A stretch of 64,000 bases of DNA from Janthinobacterium aquaticum (GTDB taxonomy: Bacteria > Pseudomonadota > Gammaproteobacteria > Burkholderiales > Burkholderiaceae_D): assembly GCF_009208565.1 (NCBI RefSeq), contig NZ_WFLK01000002.1:62001-126000 (forward strand), given 5' to 3'. How positions within the stretch are numbered: position 1 is the stretch's first letter; every line of letters starts with the position of its first letter. The notes under the pieces are model-generated. The model ran no database searches, had not been told where the DNA came from, and saw nothing but the letters and a program-made list of their open reading frames with translations. Made by a program: the position numbers and the translations under genes. Shown piece by piece: positions 17,454-26,174 of the stretch.

Positions 17454-18674
17454 ATGGTCAATTTGCGCACCCTTTATGACAAGGCACGCCAGCTTATTTC
17501 CGATGAGCGCGCGCCAGATTTTCCTACCCCGATGCCGCCCATGAACCCACCGAGCCTGCCGATTCCGCATACCCTGATGAGCCTGGAGCACCAGCAGCAG
17601 ATCGACCTGCTGCTGCGCCCGATCAGCAGGGAGCTTCCCTGTGGTCCGGCGCTGCGCTACGATCCGGTTTTTACGGAAATCCGGCTGGCGCGCGAGGAGG
17701 ACGATCCGACCCTGCCGATGGGTAGCTGGGAGCGTCCGCTCAAGCGCGCCGACTGGCCGCTGATCGAGGCGCGCTGCGTCGACATGCTGGCCAACCGCTC
17801 CAAGGATCTGCAGATTGCCGCCTGGCTGCTCGAAGCATGGGTCCGCCAGTCCGGTTTCGAAGGGTTGTACCGTGGCCTGAGCCTGATCGACCTGCTGGTA
17901 CGCCAGATGTGGGAGCCGCTGCATCCGCTGATCGAAGATAACGACGAGGACGCCCGCGTGGCGCCGCTCGAATGGATGAACGCCTCGCTGTCGGCCACCT
18001 TGCGCCTGCATGTGCCGCTGCTGCAGATTACCGGCCGCAAGCCGCCGGCAGTCACGCTGACCGACTGGGATCGCATGATTGCCGTCGAACTGGCCGGGCC
18101 TGGCCATACCACTGACAATCCCGGCGCAGAAGACGCGCCGTGGACGCGTGCCGATGTGGTGGCCTATGCGCACCAGCGCCTGGGCCGCGAAATGGCGCAG
18201 CGGCGTGAAGTGCTCAAGCGCTGCCTGAACTGCCTGGAGACCATGTGTGCGTTTGTCGAGATCCATCTCGGTTCGAGTTCGCCCAATCTGTCGCGCCTGA
18301 AAGGCACGCTGATCGCCGCCGAGCGCGTGCTGGCGCAGTTGATGGTCGAGCAGGCGCCGGAGAAAACCAAGGAAGAAATCATGGCACAAGCAAGCAGCGA
18401 CGAGCAGTGGCAAAGCGAAGATGGACAGCTTGAAGAAGCGCAGGCGGCGCCGTTGGTGATGGCCGGGGCCTGGAAGAACCGCAAGGAAGCCTATGCAACG
18501 CTGGAGGCGCTGGCCGATTACCTGAGCGCCGTCGAGCCGCACAGCCCCACCCCCTATCTGCTGCGCCGGGCGGTCAAATGGGGCAATATGCCGTTGCCTG
18601 AACTGATGGCGGAAATCATCCGCGAGGAGGGTGACCTCAATCGCCTGGCCAATGTGCTGGGCTTGAAGGAGTAG
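17454..18674 (+). CDS. tssA: T6SS protein TssA (ImpA family)
   Basis: This 406-residue protein has the ImpA N-terminal domain (about 45-180: LLRPISRELPCGPALRYDP, then the SKDLQIAAWLLEAW and FEGLYRGLSLI blocks), a middle region, and a short C-terminal domain (RKEAYATLEALADYL...PHSPTPYLLRRAVKWG) that forms the ring-building module. TssA primes and coordinates tail-tube/sheath polymerisation. Translation may start at ATG 17454; internal ATGs at 17532 and 17541 would remove a non-conserved leader. It is the last T6SS gene in this window. Confidence 0.93.
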   Translation: MVNLRTLYDKARQLISDERAPDFPTPMPPMNPPSLPIPHTLMSLEHQQQIDLLLRPISRELPCGPALRYDPVFTEIRLAREEDDPTLPMGSWERPLKRADWPLIEARCVDMLANRSKDLQIAAWLLEAWVRQSGFEGLYRGLSLIDLLVRQMWEPLHPLIEDNDEDARVAPLEWMNASLSATLRLHVPLLQITGRKPPAVTLTDWDRMIAVELAGPGHTTDNPGAEDAPWTRADVVAYAHQRLGREMAQRREVLKRCLNCLETMCAFVEIHLGSSSPNLSRLKGTLIAAERVLAQLMVEQAPEKTKEEIMAQASSDEQWQSEDGQLEEAQAAPLVMAGAWKNRKEAYATLEALADYLSAVEPHSPTPYLLRRAVKWGNMPLPELMAEIIREEGDLNRLANVLGLKE

Positions 18675-18791
18675 CCGGGACGCAGATGCATGCCACAGCT
18701 TGGGCCAGAAAAAAACTGGACTGCTTGCCAGTGGCAAGATGCTATTGTGGTGCTAATGTGAATGATCCAAAATCCACGTGAGAAATTGATC
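18675..18791 (+). promoter_or_regulatory. Intergenic region with a 15-bp palindrome upstream of the MBL gene
   Basis: Between tssA and the next gene lies a perfect palindrome CTTGCCA-G-TGGCAAG at 18724-18738, about 54 bases before the start codon. With a one-base centre it is better suited as a dimeric-regulator operator than as an RNA hairpin, and no T-run follows. The left arm contains TTGCCA, a possible -35, but no well-spaced -10 is evident. The regulator is unknown. Confidence 0.35.
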
Positions 18792-19757
18792 ATGAAAAAC
18801 ATTCTGCAAACGAAAGCTGCGTTCTCGGCCCTGGCAGCAGCAGTGGCACTGGCCTGCGCAGGCCATGCCAGCGCCGCGGCACCACTGTCGCCGATCGGCA
18901 TGCCAGGCTATGCGCGCATCATGGTGGGCGATGTCGAGGTGACGCCCCTGAGCGATGGTACGGCAGACTTGCCGATGGTCGATTTGTTAAAAAACGACAA
19001 GCAAAAAACCCTCGCTGCGCTGACCAAAGCCCATGTCGGCTCGCCAGCGACGACCTCCACCAACGCGTTTCTGATCAATACCGGCAGCAAGCTGATCCTG
19101 GTTGACGCCGGCAGCGGCACCTTGTTCGGCCCCACCCTGGGCAAACTGGTGGACAATTTGAAAGCGTCGGGCTACGCGCCCGAGCAGGTTGACGATATTC
19201 TCATTACCCACTTCCACCCTGACCATATCGGCGGCCTGGTTGCCAATGGCAAACTGGCGTTCCCGAATGCGGTAGTGCATGCCGACAAGCGCGACGCCGA
19301 TTACTGGCTCAATGCCGACATCAAGGCCAAGGCACCGAAAGACTTCATCGGCTTCTTCCAGGGTGCCGAGGTTTCCGTGCAACCCTACATCGCGGCGGGA
19401 AAATTCAAGCCCTTCGAGCACAATGGCGAGGTGGTGCCGGGCATCAAGTCGGTATCTACCTACGGTCATACGGCAGGCCATACCACTTACATCCTGGAGA
19501 GCAAAGGCAAGAAGCTGGTGATACTGGGCGACCTGATCCACGTTGCGGCGGTGCAGTTCGACAATCCTGGCGTGACGATCGGATTCGACAGCGATCCGGC
19601 GCAGGCCGCATCGGCACGCGCCGCCATGTTCAAGACGATTGCCAAAGAAGACGATCTGGTTGCTGCCGCCCATCTGCAGTTCCCTGGCGTGGGCTATATC
19701 CGCGCCAATGGAAAAAGCTGGACCTGGACGCCGGCCAACTATACTTCCCGTCCCTGA
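18792..19757 (+). CDS. Secreted MBL-fold hydrolase, methyl-parathion-hydrolase-like
   Basis: The start is ATG 18792; the 321-residue product has a classic Sec signal (cleavage near HASA-AA, about residue 26). The metal-binding signature THFHPDHIGG, the later GHTAGHTT His, the LGDLIHVAAVQFD Asp and the AAHLQFPG His are all in place for a binuclear metallo-beta-lactamase-fold hydrolase. Block order and wording (LVDAGSG, AFPNAVVHADKRDADYW, PGIKSVSTYGHTAGHTTY) closely resemble methyl parathion hydrolase (MPH/OpdB), from memory. The native substrate could be a lactone or phosphotriester; this cannot be read from sequence. The kinase gene starts 22 bases downstream, so the two are probably co-transcribed. 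Confidence 0.85.
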   Translation: MKNILQTKAAFSALAAAVALACAGHASAAAPLSPIGMPGYARIMVGDVEVTPLSDGTADLPMVDLLKNDKQKTLAALTKAHVGSPATTSTNAFLINTGSKLILVDAGSGTLFGPTLGKLVDNLKASGYAPEQVDDILITHFHPDHIGGLVANGKLAFPNAVVHADKRDADYWLNADIKAKAPKDFIGFFQGAEVSVQPYIAAGKFKPFEHNGEVVPGIKSVSTYGHTAGHTTYILESKGKKLVILGDLIHVAAVQFDNPGVTIGFDSDPAQAASARAAMFKTIAKEDDLVAAAHLQFPGVGYIRANGKSWTWTPANYTSRP

Positions 19758-19779
19758 GCGAATGTAAGGAAGGAAAAAA

Positions 19780-22716
19780 GTGCGGCAAGTTGTCGTTTTT
19801 CTGTTCCTGATGTGGTGTTGGCCCTTTGCCACTGCTGTCACTGCTGCCCCGGCACAGTCCGGCATCGGGTATGAACACCGCGCCTGGACGCCGGTTGACG
19901 GCGCGCCTTCCGGCGTGCGTTCAATCGCGCAGACTGACGACGGCTTGCTGTGGTTCGCCACCGCGGAAGGTCTGTATCGCTTTGATGGCGAAAAGTTCTC
20001 GCGTGTCGACCAGGTATATGGGCATGCGCTCAAATCGAACATACTCAATCTGGTCAGGTCTCTCGGTGATGGCCTGGTCGTCGCTTACCAGTTTGGCGGC
20101 TTGTCGATCATACGCCATGACCGGAGCACCTTTTACGATAGCCGCAACGGCCTGCCCCAGGGCACCATACGCCAGGTGCTGCAGACATCGGATGGGCAAA
20201 TCTATGCGGCCACCAGCGCCGGCCTGGCGACGCTTGATGATGGCACCTGGCATATCCTGGCCGATCAGAATCTGGCGCGCGGCAAAGTCTACGATCTCAA
20301 GGAAGACAGTGCCGGCACCCTCTGGACGTCGATAGGAACCAAGCTGTTTGCGCGCCCGAGAAGCAGCATGCAGTTCTCGTACGTGATGGAGGTGGCCGAC
20401 GACAGTGCGCTTGAACTGGTCCAGGGCAAGCTGATCGTGACCACGCCGGAGCTGGCCCGGGTTCAGCTTGAATCGGGCCAGAAAAATCAGTTGAAAGACC
20501 GGATTGCTTCGCCTTACGACAGTGTTTTTGACGGGCCCAATGCGACCGTCTGGGCCTGGTTCAGCGACAAGCGCGGCATGGTGCGCCTGACCAGCAGCCA
20601 GAACGGCCAGTGGGTGACCGCGCAATCCTACGATGCAGCGCGCGCCGACAAGAGTGCCGTCATCAGCACGCTGCTCGATCGCGAGGATAATCTCTGGATC
20701 GGCACTTTTGGCGGTGTCGAGCGCTATCGCATGCAGCGCATCAGGGAGTATCCGACGCAAAACAATCTGTACAGCCATCTGGTTCATCAGGGTCTGGGCA
20801 AAAGCATGGTGGTCGCCTCGCTGGGAGGCGGCGGCATCCGGCGCATCACCGATTCAGGCTATGTCAAACAGTGGGATCTGCAGGATATTGCCGCGATCTG
20901 GCGTGAAAACGATGACAGTTTGTGGGCCGGCTCGCGCGCCAGGCTCTATCACCTTACTTCACGTGGCGTGGAGCAATGGCCGCTGCCCGCTGGTTTGCCG
21001 GCCAGCAGCACCGTGCAGTCCATCGCGGTCGATGCAAAGAGCAACGTGTGGGTCTCGATCACGCGTGCCGGACTGTACCGCTTCCGAGACGGGCTCTGGA
21101 CCCGTGTCGACACGTCGGTGATGGGCGCCGACGCCATACCGATCATCGCTTACGCCGGCTACTCGGGGCGGGTCTGGTTTGGCTACACTGAAAACCGGCT
21201 TGGCGAGTTGGTCGATGGCGTCATGCGCAGGATACCTATCGATGAGGCCAGCGGAATCGGCAATGTGCAAAGCCTGCTGGAAATTGATGGCAAGCTGCTC
21301 GCTGGCGGTGAAAAAGGCATCGTATGGATCAATGCGCGCGGCAACAAGGCCTTGTTGCCCGAGCACGTCAAGATGTTTCGCGGGGTGACCGGCATGGCGC
21401 TGGACCAGCAGCGCAATCTGTGGGCGCACAGCGTGGACGGCATCTATCAGATCGAGCAGGCGGAACTGAACAAGTTCTGGAGTCATCCGCTGCAAAAGCT
21501 CAAGTGGGAAAGCTTTTCCGTAACAGACGGCGTGCGTGGCGTTGCCAGCCAGGTCGGGCCCTTGCCCACGCTGGCCGTGGCGCCCGATGGCCGCATTTTC
21601 TACGCCACCGCCAACCAGGTTGGCTGGATCGATCCGCTGGCCATCCGGCGCAACCGGCGTGCGCCCGATGTGTTGATATTGAACCTGCGCCATGGCGACG
21701 TTGAACTGGAGCCCAAAGGCGATATCAGCCTGCCTGCCGGCACCACCGCGCTCGATATCCGGTATGCCGTGACCGCCATGTCGATACCGGAAAATGTGAA
21801 GATCAAATACAAACTCAGTGGCGTCGACCAGGCCTGGCGCGAGGGCGCGGGAGAACGCCTGGCCCGCTACACCAATCTTTACCCGGGCAGCTACAGCTTC
21901 CAGGTGATTGCCGCCAATGAGGATGGGGTCTGGAATATGGAAGGGGCCAGGCTGAACTTCGAAATACTGCCGATGGTCTGGCAGACTGTCTGGTTTCGCC
22001 TGATTGCGGCACTATTGCTGGTGCTGGTGCTGATCGCGTTTCACCGCTGGCGCCTGCGCACCGTGGCGGCACGCTCGGCCGAGCGCAACGCCACCAGGCT
22101 CGAAGAGCGTGAGCGCATCGCCAGAAGCCTGCACGACGATCTGCTGCAGGGGGTGTATGCCCTGATTCTGAAATGCGCCACCATCCTCACGCGCCTGCCC
22201 AAGGATAGCCAGGAAGAACGCATCCTCGAGTCGGCACTGAGCCAGGCTGAAAAGCTCGTTGCCAGCACCCGTGATGAAGTCATGGCGCTGCGCGATGGCC
22301 AGTCGGCAACCCAGATCATCGCCGAGCTCCACGATGATATAAAAATGTACGAGCCGACCCGTGGCGGCCGCCTCAAACTGCTGGTGTCGCGCAAGATGGT
22401 GCGGCTGCGTCCCGACATTACCAGGGAAATCTGCCAGGTCTTCAAGGAAGCGGTGATTAACGCCCTGACGCATTCCGGCGCCACTCATATCGTTGCCACG
22501 ATCATGATTACCGACACGCTGCTGGAGGTGTCGGTCACAGACAACGGCGTCGGCATTGCGCCCGATGTCATGCGCTCCGGCCTGGCCGGCCACTGGGGCA
22601 TTGTCGGCATGCGTGAGCGCCTGGCGCGGCTCGGCAGCGTGCTGGTCATCGAACGCAATGCCGACGGCGGCACCACGCTGGGCTTTGTGCTCGATATAGG
22701 CGACAGCTACAACTAG
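19780..22716 (+). CDS. Beta-propeller sensor histidine kinase (Reg_prop, Y_Y_Y, HisKA_3)
   Basis: This 978-residue kinase starts at GTG 19780 with an AAGGAAGG ribosome-binding site at 19766-19773 and an N-terminal signal segment. Residues about 35-600 are WxGT/LW-type two-component-regulator propeller repeats, followed by a Y_Y_Y domain (about 630-715), one membrane helix (about 733-755), a NarL-type HisKA_3 domain with phosphoacceptor H785 in RSLHDDLLQG, and an HATPase domain (EAVINALTHSGA N-box, TDNGVGI). The sensory part is periplasmic. Kinases of this type normally work with a LuxR/NarL-type response regulator, but none is encoded next to it. Pairing with the MPH-like hydrolase upstream suggests it senses a substrate or product of that enzyme, which is inference. 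Confidence 0.92.
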   Translation: MRQVVVFLFLMWCWPFATAVTAAPAQSGIGYEHRAWTPVDGAPSGVRSIAQTDDGLLWFATAEGLYRFDGEKFSRVDQVYGHALKSNILNLVRSLGDGLVVAYQFGGLSIIRHDRSTFYDSRNGLPQGTIRQVLQTSDGQIYAATSAGLATLDDGTWHILADQNLARGKVYDLKEDSAGTLWTSIGTKLFARPRSSMQFSYVMEVADDSALELVQGKLIVTTPELARVQLESGQKNQLKDRIASPYDSVFDGPNATVWAWFSDKRGMVRLTSSQNGQWVTAQSYDAARADKSAVISTLLDREDNLWIGTFGGVERYRMQRIREYPTQNNLYSHLVHQGLGKSMVVASLGGGGIRRITDSGYVKQWDLQDIAAIWRENDDSLWAGSRARLYHLTSRGVEQWPLPAGLPASSTVQSIAVDAKSNVWVSITRAGLYRFRDGLWTRVDTSVMGADAIPIIAYAGYSGRVWFGYTENRLGELVDGVMRRIPIDEASGIGNVQSLLEIDGKLLAGGEKGIVWINARGNKALLPEHVKMFRGVTGMALDQQRNLWAHSVDGIYQIEQAELNKFWSHPLQKLKWESFSVTDGVRGVASQVGPLPTLAVAPDGRIFYATANQVGWIDPLAIRRNRRAPDVLILNLRHGDVELEPKGDISLPAGTTALDIRYAVTAMSIPENVKIKYKLSGVDQAWREGAGERLARYTNLYPGSYSFQVIAANEDGVWNMEGARLNFEILPMVWQTVWFRLIAALLLVLVLIAFHRWRLRTVAARSAERNATRLEERERIARSLHDDLLQGVYALILKCATILTRLPKDSQEERILESALSQAEKLVASTRDEVMALRDGQSATQIIAELHDDIKMYEPTRGGRLKLLVSRKMVRLRPDITREICQVFKEAVINALTHSGATHIVATIMITDTLLEVSVTDNGVGIAPDVMRSGLAGHWGIVGMRERLARLGSVLVIERNADGGTTLGFVLDIGDSYN

Positions 22717-22732
22717 CGTCCGGCTCTCGCGC

Positions 22733-23371
22733 TCAGTCCCACAACGCCTGGCGCAGCAGAAGCAGCGCCAGCAGCCACATCATGGCGCCGATCAGGCTGT
22801 CGAGCACCTGCCAGGCGCGCGGGCGCGCAAACAGCGGCGCCAGCTTGCGCGAGCCATAGCCCAGTGCCGAAAACCACAGCACGCTGGCGCTGCTGGCGCC
22901 GGCGATAAACCACGGCCTCAACAGCGGCGGGTGCTGCGCGCCGATGCTGCCCACCAGCAGCACCGTGTCGAGATAGACGTGCGGGTTGAGCAGTGTAAAG
23001 GCAGCTGCCTGTGCCAGTGCTGCCAGACGACTCAGCGGCACGCCGTTACTTGCTGCCGTGAGTGCACTGGCGTGGCGCGCGCGCTTGAGGGCTTGCCAGC
23101 CATAGGCAGCCAGGAATACGGCGCCGGCCAGCGCCAGTGCGCGCGCCAGGGCAGGGCGGTCGCCCAGCGCCTGGCCCATGCCCAGTACGCCGGCGCCGAT
23201 CAGCAGCGCGTCGGCCAGGGCACAGAACAGCACGATCAGGCCGACATGCTCGCGCAGCAAGCCCTGGCGCAGCACAAAGGCATTTTGCGCACCGATGGCC
23301 ACGATCAGGCCCAGCCCCAGCAGCAGGCCTTGTGTATAGACGGGAAAAACGGGGAAGGTCAGGTGTGTCAT
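22733..23371 (-). CDS. argO: LysE/ArgO-type basic amino-acid exporter
   Basis: This 212-residue protein has about six membrane helices and the LysE-family N-terminal signature (GLLLGLGLIVAIGAQNAF at about 14-31) followed by VLRQGL. ArgO exports L-arginine (and canavanine) and relieves arginine excess. It is divergent from an ArgP-type LysR gene across a 69-bp spacer, the standard argO/argP arrangement, so it is probably activated by that regulator in response to arginine or lysine. Arginine export may balance the arginine released from cyanophycin by the operon nearby. Confidence 0.88.
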   Translation of the reverse strand: MTHLTFPVFPVYTQGLLLGLGLIVAIGAQNAFVLRQGLLREHVGLIVLFCALADALLIGAGVLGMGQALGDRPALARALALAGAVFLAAYGWQALKRARHASALTAASNGVPLSRLAALAQAAAFTLLNPHVYLDTVLLVGSIGAQHPPLLRPWFIAGASSASVLWFSALGYGSRKLAPLFARPRAWQVLDSLIGAMMWLLALLLLRQALWD

Positions 23372-23440
23372 GCGTGCATCTTGTCAGTGTGGGCAAATGA
23401 AGGCAAACTATCTTTTCTTCATTCCATTAAGTTTTGCTAA

Positions 23441-24337
23441 ATGCTCGACTATGCCTCCCTGTCTGCCTTGGCCGCTGTCGTGCGCGAGGGCAGCTTCGAG
23501 CGCGCCGCGCGTGCGCTGCATGTGACGCCGTCGGCCATCTCGCAGCGTATCCGCGCATTAGAGGAACGCGCCGGCTGCGCGCTGGTAGTGCGCGAGCAGC
23601 CGTGTCGCGCCACCGAAGCAGGGCGGCGCCTGTGCCAGCATGTCGACCAGGTGCGCCTGCTCGAACACGAGCTGCACGGCGCCTTGCCGGCGCTGGCACC
23701 CGCGCATTTCAATCCGGCGCCGCTGCCGATTGCCGTCAACGCCGACAGCCTGGCTACCTGGCTGGCGCCGGCCATCGCCAGATACGCTGCCGCCCATCCG
23801 GTGCTGCTGGAGGTGGCGGTTGACGACGAAGACCATACCAGCGGCTGGCTGCGCAATGGCGCCGTGCTGGCCGCTGTCACTGCCACGGCCCAGCCTTGCG
23901 CAGGCTGCAACAGCAATGCACTGGGCGCGATGCGCTACCTGGCCTGCGCCAGCCCGGCGTTCGTGCAGCGCTATCTGGCCGGTGGCGTCACGCCCGAAGC
24001 GCTGGCGCGTGCGCCCAGCCTGCGCTTCAACCTGAAGGACGACCTGCAGTCGCGCTGGGTGCAACAGCAATGCGGCCAGGCGCCGCCCTTGCCGCACCAC
24101 CTGTTGCCGTCGTCGCAGGCGTTTTTGACAGCGGCCGTGGCCGGCATGGGCTGGGGCATGCAGGCCGAAGCGCTGGCAGCACCCTATCTGGCCAGCGGTG
24201 CGCTGGTCGAACTGCTGCCGGCTACGCCGCTTGATGTGCCGCTGTACTGGCAGCATGCGCGCGCCGCCTCCAGCCTGCTCTACGGCCTGGGCGCGGCCAT
24301 TGCGCTGGCCGCCCGCAGCAACTTGCTGCCACCCTAA
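23441..24337 (+). CDS. argP: LysR-family regulator ArgP
   Basis: This 298-residue LysR-type protein has an N-terminal winged helix-turn-helix (LDYASLSALAAVVREGSF, then AARALHVTPSAISQRIRALEE) with wording typical of ArgP/IciA, and a periplasmic-binding-like effector domain. ArgP activates argO when basic amino acids are abundant. It is divergent from argO; the shared 69-bp region 23372-23440 must hold both promoters. Length and context are standard. Confidence 0.9.
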   Translation: MLDYASLSALAAVVREGSFERAARALHVTPSAISQRIRALEERAGCALVVREQPCRATEAGRRLCQHVDQVRLLEHELHGALPALAPAHFNPAPLPIAVNADSLATWLAPAIARYAAAHPVLLEVAVDDEDHTSGWLRNGAVLAAVTATAQPCAGCNSNALGAMRYLACASPAFVQRYLAGGVTPEALARAPSLRFNLKDDLQSRWVQQQCGQAPPLPHHLLPSSQAFLTAAVAGMGWGMQAEALAAPYLASGALVELLPATPLDVPLYWQHARAASSLLYGLGAAIALAARSNLLPP

Positions 24338-24365
24338 GCAGTAACCCTGCTGGTACCGCTGTTAA

Positions 24366-24389
24366 ATGGTAATGATTCTCATTTATAAT
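24366..24389 (+). promoter_or_regulatory. Fur box overlapping a sigma70 -10 element
   Basis: The sequence AATGATTCTCATTT at 24371-24384 is a classic Fur operator core; over the 19-bp consensus window 24368-24386 I count about 13 matches to GATAATGATAATCATTATC. It directly overlaps a consensus -10 element TATAAT at 24384-24389, while the -35 region (about 24361-24366) is poor. Ferric Fur binding here would block RNA polymerase, giving iron-repressed expression of the downstream DUF2325 gene. Confidence 0.7.
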
Positions 24390-24426
24390 TCATCTGATGG
24401 CATCGGGCATGCCGAAGGAGAATGCA

Positions 24427-25062
24427 ATGGGCAGCTGGCTGGACAAGGAAGAACTGATCGCGCAGGAGCATCGCATCCTGCTGGGCGAATACGGCCGCGA
24501 GCAGGCGCGGCGCATCGCGCAGCTCGAAGCGCAACTGATGCAGGCCCAGGCGCAGATCGTGCTGCGCGATACCCGGCTGATGCTGGCGCGTGAAGAACTG
24601 GTGCAGCTGGCCGTGGCGGCGCCCGGTTTGCCCACGCGCATGCGCCTGGCACGCAAGGTCGAGTGGCTCAGTGAGCGCGTGCAGGACCTGATGCGCGAAT
24701 TGCTGCGCCTGCAGTGGACGCCGGCGCCGTCAATGCTGGCATCGGTGCGCGAGAAAGCCGTGCTGTGTGTCGGCCAGGATCTGGGCCGTCTGCAAGGCGC
24801 GAACCAGGCCCAGCACGCCATCGAGCGCGCCGGCGGGCGCTTTTTGCACCATGCCGGCACCGGCGACGACCAGGCCGCCAGCGAACAGCTCGAAGCGAGC
24901 CTGGTGGCAGCCGACCTGGTGATCTGCCAGACCGGCTGCGTCAGCCACGACGCTTATTGGCGCGTGCATGACCATTGCCGGCGCACAGGCAAGCAGTGCG
25001 TGCTGGTGGATCAGCCGCAGGCGATGCACTTTGTGCGCAAGGGGGAATTGCTGGGAGCCTGA
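24427..25062 (+). CDS. DUF2325 protein, Fur-regulated
   Basis: The start ATG 24427 has an ideal AAGGAG ribosome-binding site at 24415-24420; the product is 211 residues. An N-terminal helical, probably coiled-coil region (about 1-80) precedes a DUF2325 domain (about 107-208) with the VLCVGQDLGRLQG and QTGCVSHDAYW blocks. DUF2325 proteins have no established biochemical activity; the fold resembles a small nucleotide/receiver-like domain. The Fur box upstream implies a role under iron limitation. The gene stands alone on this strand and converges with iaaA. Confidence 0.82.
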   Translation: MGSWLDKEELIAQEHRILLGEYGREQARRIAQLEAQLMQAQAQIVLRDTRLMLAREELVQLAVAAPGLPTRMRLARKVEWLSERVQDLMRELLRLQWTPAPSMLASVREKAVLCVGQDLGRLQGANQAQHAIERAGGRFLHHAGTGDDQAASEQLEASLVAADLVICQTGCVSHDAYWRVHDHCRRTGKQCVLVDQPQAMHFVRKGELLGA

Positions 25063-25133
25063 TGCTGATGGTGCGAAGTGAAGGTCGCTAAATAATTTTT
25101 TCAGGTATGCAAAGTTACAAGGCGAAAAACGGC

Positions 25134-25163
25134 GGGCCAGGGACGCGAGTCTTCGCTTGGCCC
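25134..25163. terminator. Hairpin between convergent DUF2325 and iaaA genes
   Basis: GGGCCA at 25134-25139 pairs with TGGCCC at 25158-25163, and inside it GCGA (25145-25148) pairs with TCGC (25153-25156) around a GTCT loop. It lies in the 201-bp convergent gap, so a bidirectional terminator is plausible. There is no strong T-run on either side, so factor-independent function is uncertain. The rest of 25063-25263 shows nothing else I can support. Confidence 0.35.
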
Positions 25164-25263
25164 GGTGTTCCTTTGCCAACGTTCTGGGTGGGTATCATCT
25201 TTTACTGGTGTGCTTGTGGCGCAGGCGCGTTAACTCGGCGGCAACCGCGCCTGATGCCGGTAC

Positions 25264-26166
25264 TCACCCACCCAGCAACGTCGCCGCTGCCGTGGGCATC
25301 TGGCGGTTGCTGATGCTGCCGCTGTCGTTGGCGGTGACTGCGATCAGGCCCATGTCGATGGCTGGGTCGAACAGCGCCAGCGCGCGTTCCAGTGCTGGCT
25401 TGACGGCCATGCCGCCGGCCAGCCACTCGTAGACGCGGTACGCCAGCAGGTGGCGCACGATCTGTTCGCCGATGCCGGTGACCGCGACCGCGCCATCCTT
25501 GCCGGCATAGAAGCCGGCGCCGATAATCGGCGAGTCGCCCACGCGGCCCATCAGTGCGGGCGCGGCGCCGCCGGTGGAGACGGCCACGGCAAAGTGGCCG
25601 CCCGCTTCGCGCGCCACCGCACCGACCGTATCGCAGGCTGCGCCCGCTGGCAGGTCGCAAGGGCGCGGAAAATTCCAGTGGTCGGTCAAGGCGCTGTTGG
25701 GATAGCCCTGCACCAGCGGCTGGCCGTCGCGCAGTTTGTTGAGAATTTGCTGGTGGCGCTGTTGTGCGTTGGCGGTGGTGGGGTCGTAATCGGGCAGGCC
25801 GATCTGGCGCGCGTACTGCTGAGCGCCGCTGCCGCACAGCAGCCAGTGCGGTGTTTCCGTGACGGCCGCCGCCAGCTGTACCGGATTGCGCACGCGCTGC
25901 ACGCAGGCCACGGCGCCCAGCGCGCCGCGGCTGTCCATGATGGCGGCGTCCATCTCGATGGTGTGGCCGTCCAGTCGCAGTGACGAGCCGCTGCCGGCGT
26001 TGAAGCGTGGATCGTCTTCGAGTATTTCAACGGCGGCAATTGCGGCCGACAGCGCGTCGCCGTCGGCGCGCAAGGCAGCGACGCCGGCATGGGCGGCGCT
26101 GACGCAGCCGTCCTGATCGTCGAGCCTGGCGCCTGCGCCGCCGTGTACCAAGACCAATGGCGTCAT
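25264..26166 (-). CDS. iaaA: Isoaspartyl peptidase/L-asparaginase (plant-type, Ntn hydrolase)
   Basis: The 300-residue precursor has the N-terminal LVLVHGGAGA motif and the autocleavage site with nucleophilic Thr180 in CDTVGAVA, followed by the ALMGRVGDSPIIGAG block. The family self-processes into alpha and beta subunits and hydrolyses beta-aspartyl dipeptides. As the last gene of the cyanophycin operon it should cleave the beta-Asp-Arg dipeptides released by CphB into aspartate and arginine. An AAGGAAA ribosome-binding site precedes ATG 26166. The gene lies 8 bases after its upstream neighbour's stop. Confidence 0.92.
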   Translation of the reverse strand: MTPLVLVHGGAGARLDDQDGCVSAAHAGVAALRADGDALSAAIAAVEILEDDPRFNAGSGSSLRLDGHTIEMDAAIMDSRGALGAVACVQRVRNPVQLAAAVTETPHWLLCGSGAQQYARQIGLPDYDPTTANAQQRHQQILNKLRDGQPLVQGYPNSALTDHWNFPRPCDLPAGAACDTVGAVAREAGGHFAVAVSTGGAAPALMGRVGDSPIIGAGFYAGKDGAVAVTGIGEQIVRHLLAYRVYEWLAGGMAVKPALERALALFDPAIDMGLIAVTANDSGSISNRQMPTAAATLLGG

Positions 26167-26174
26167 GTTTTTCC

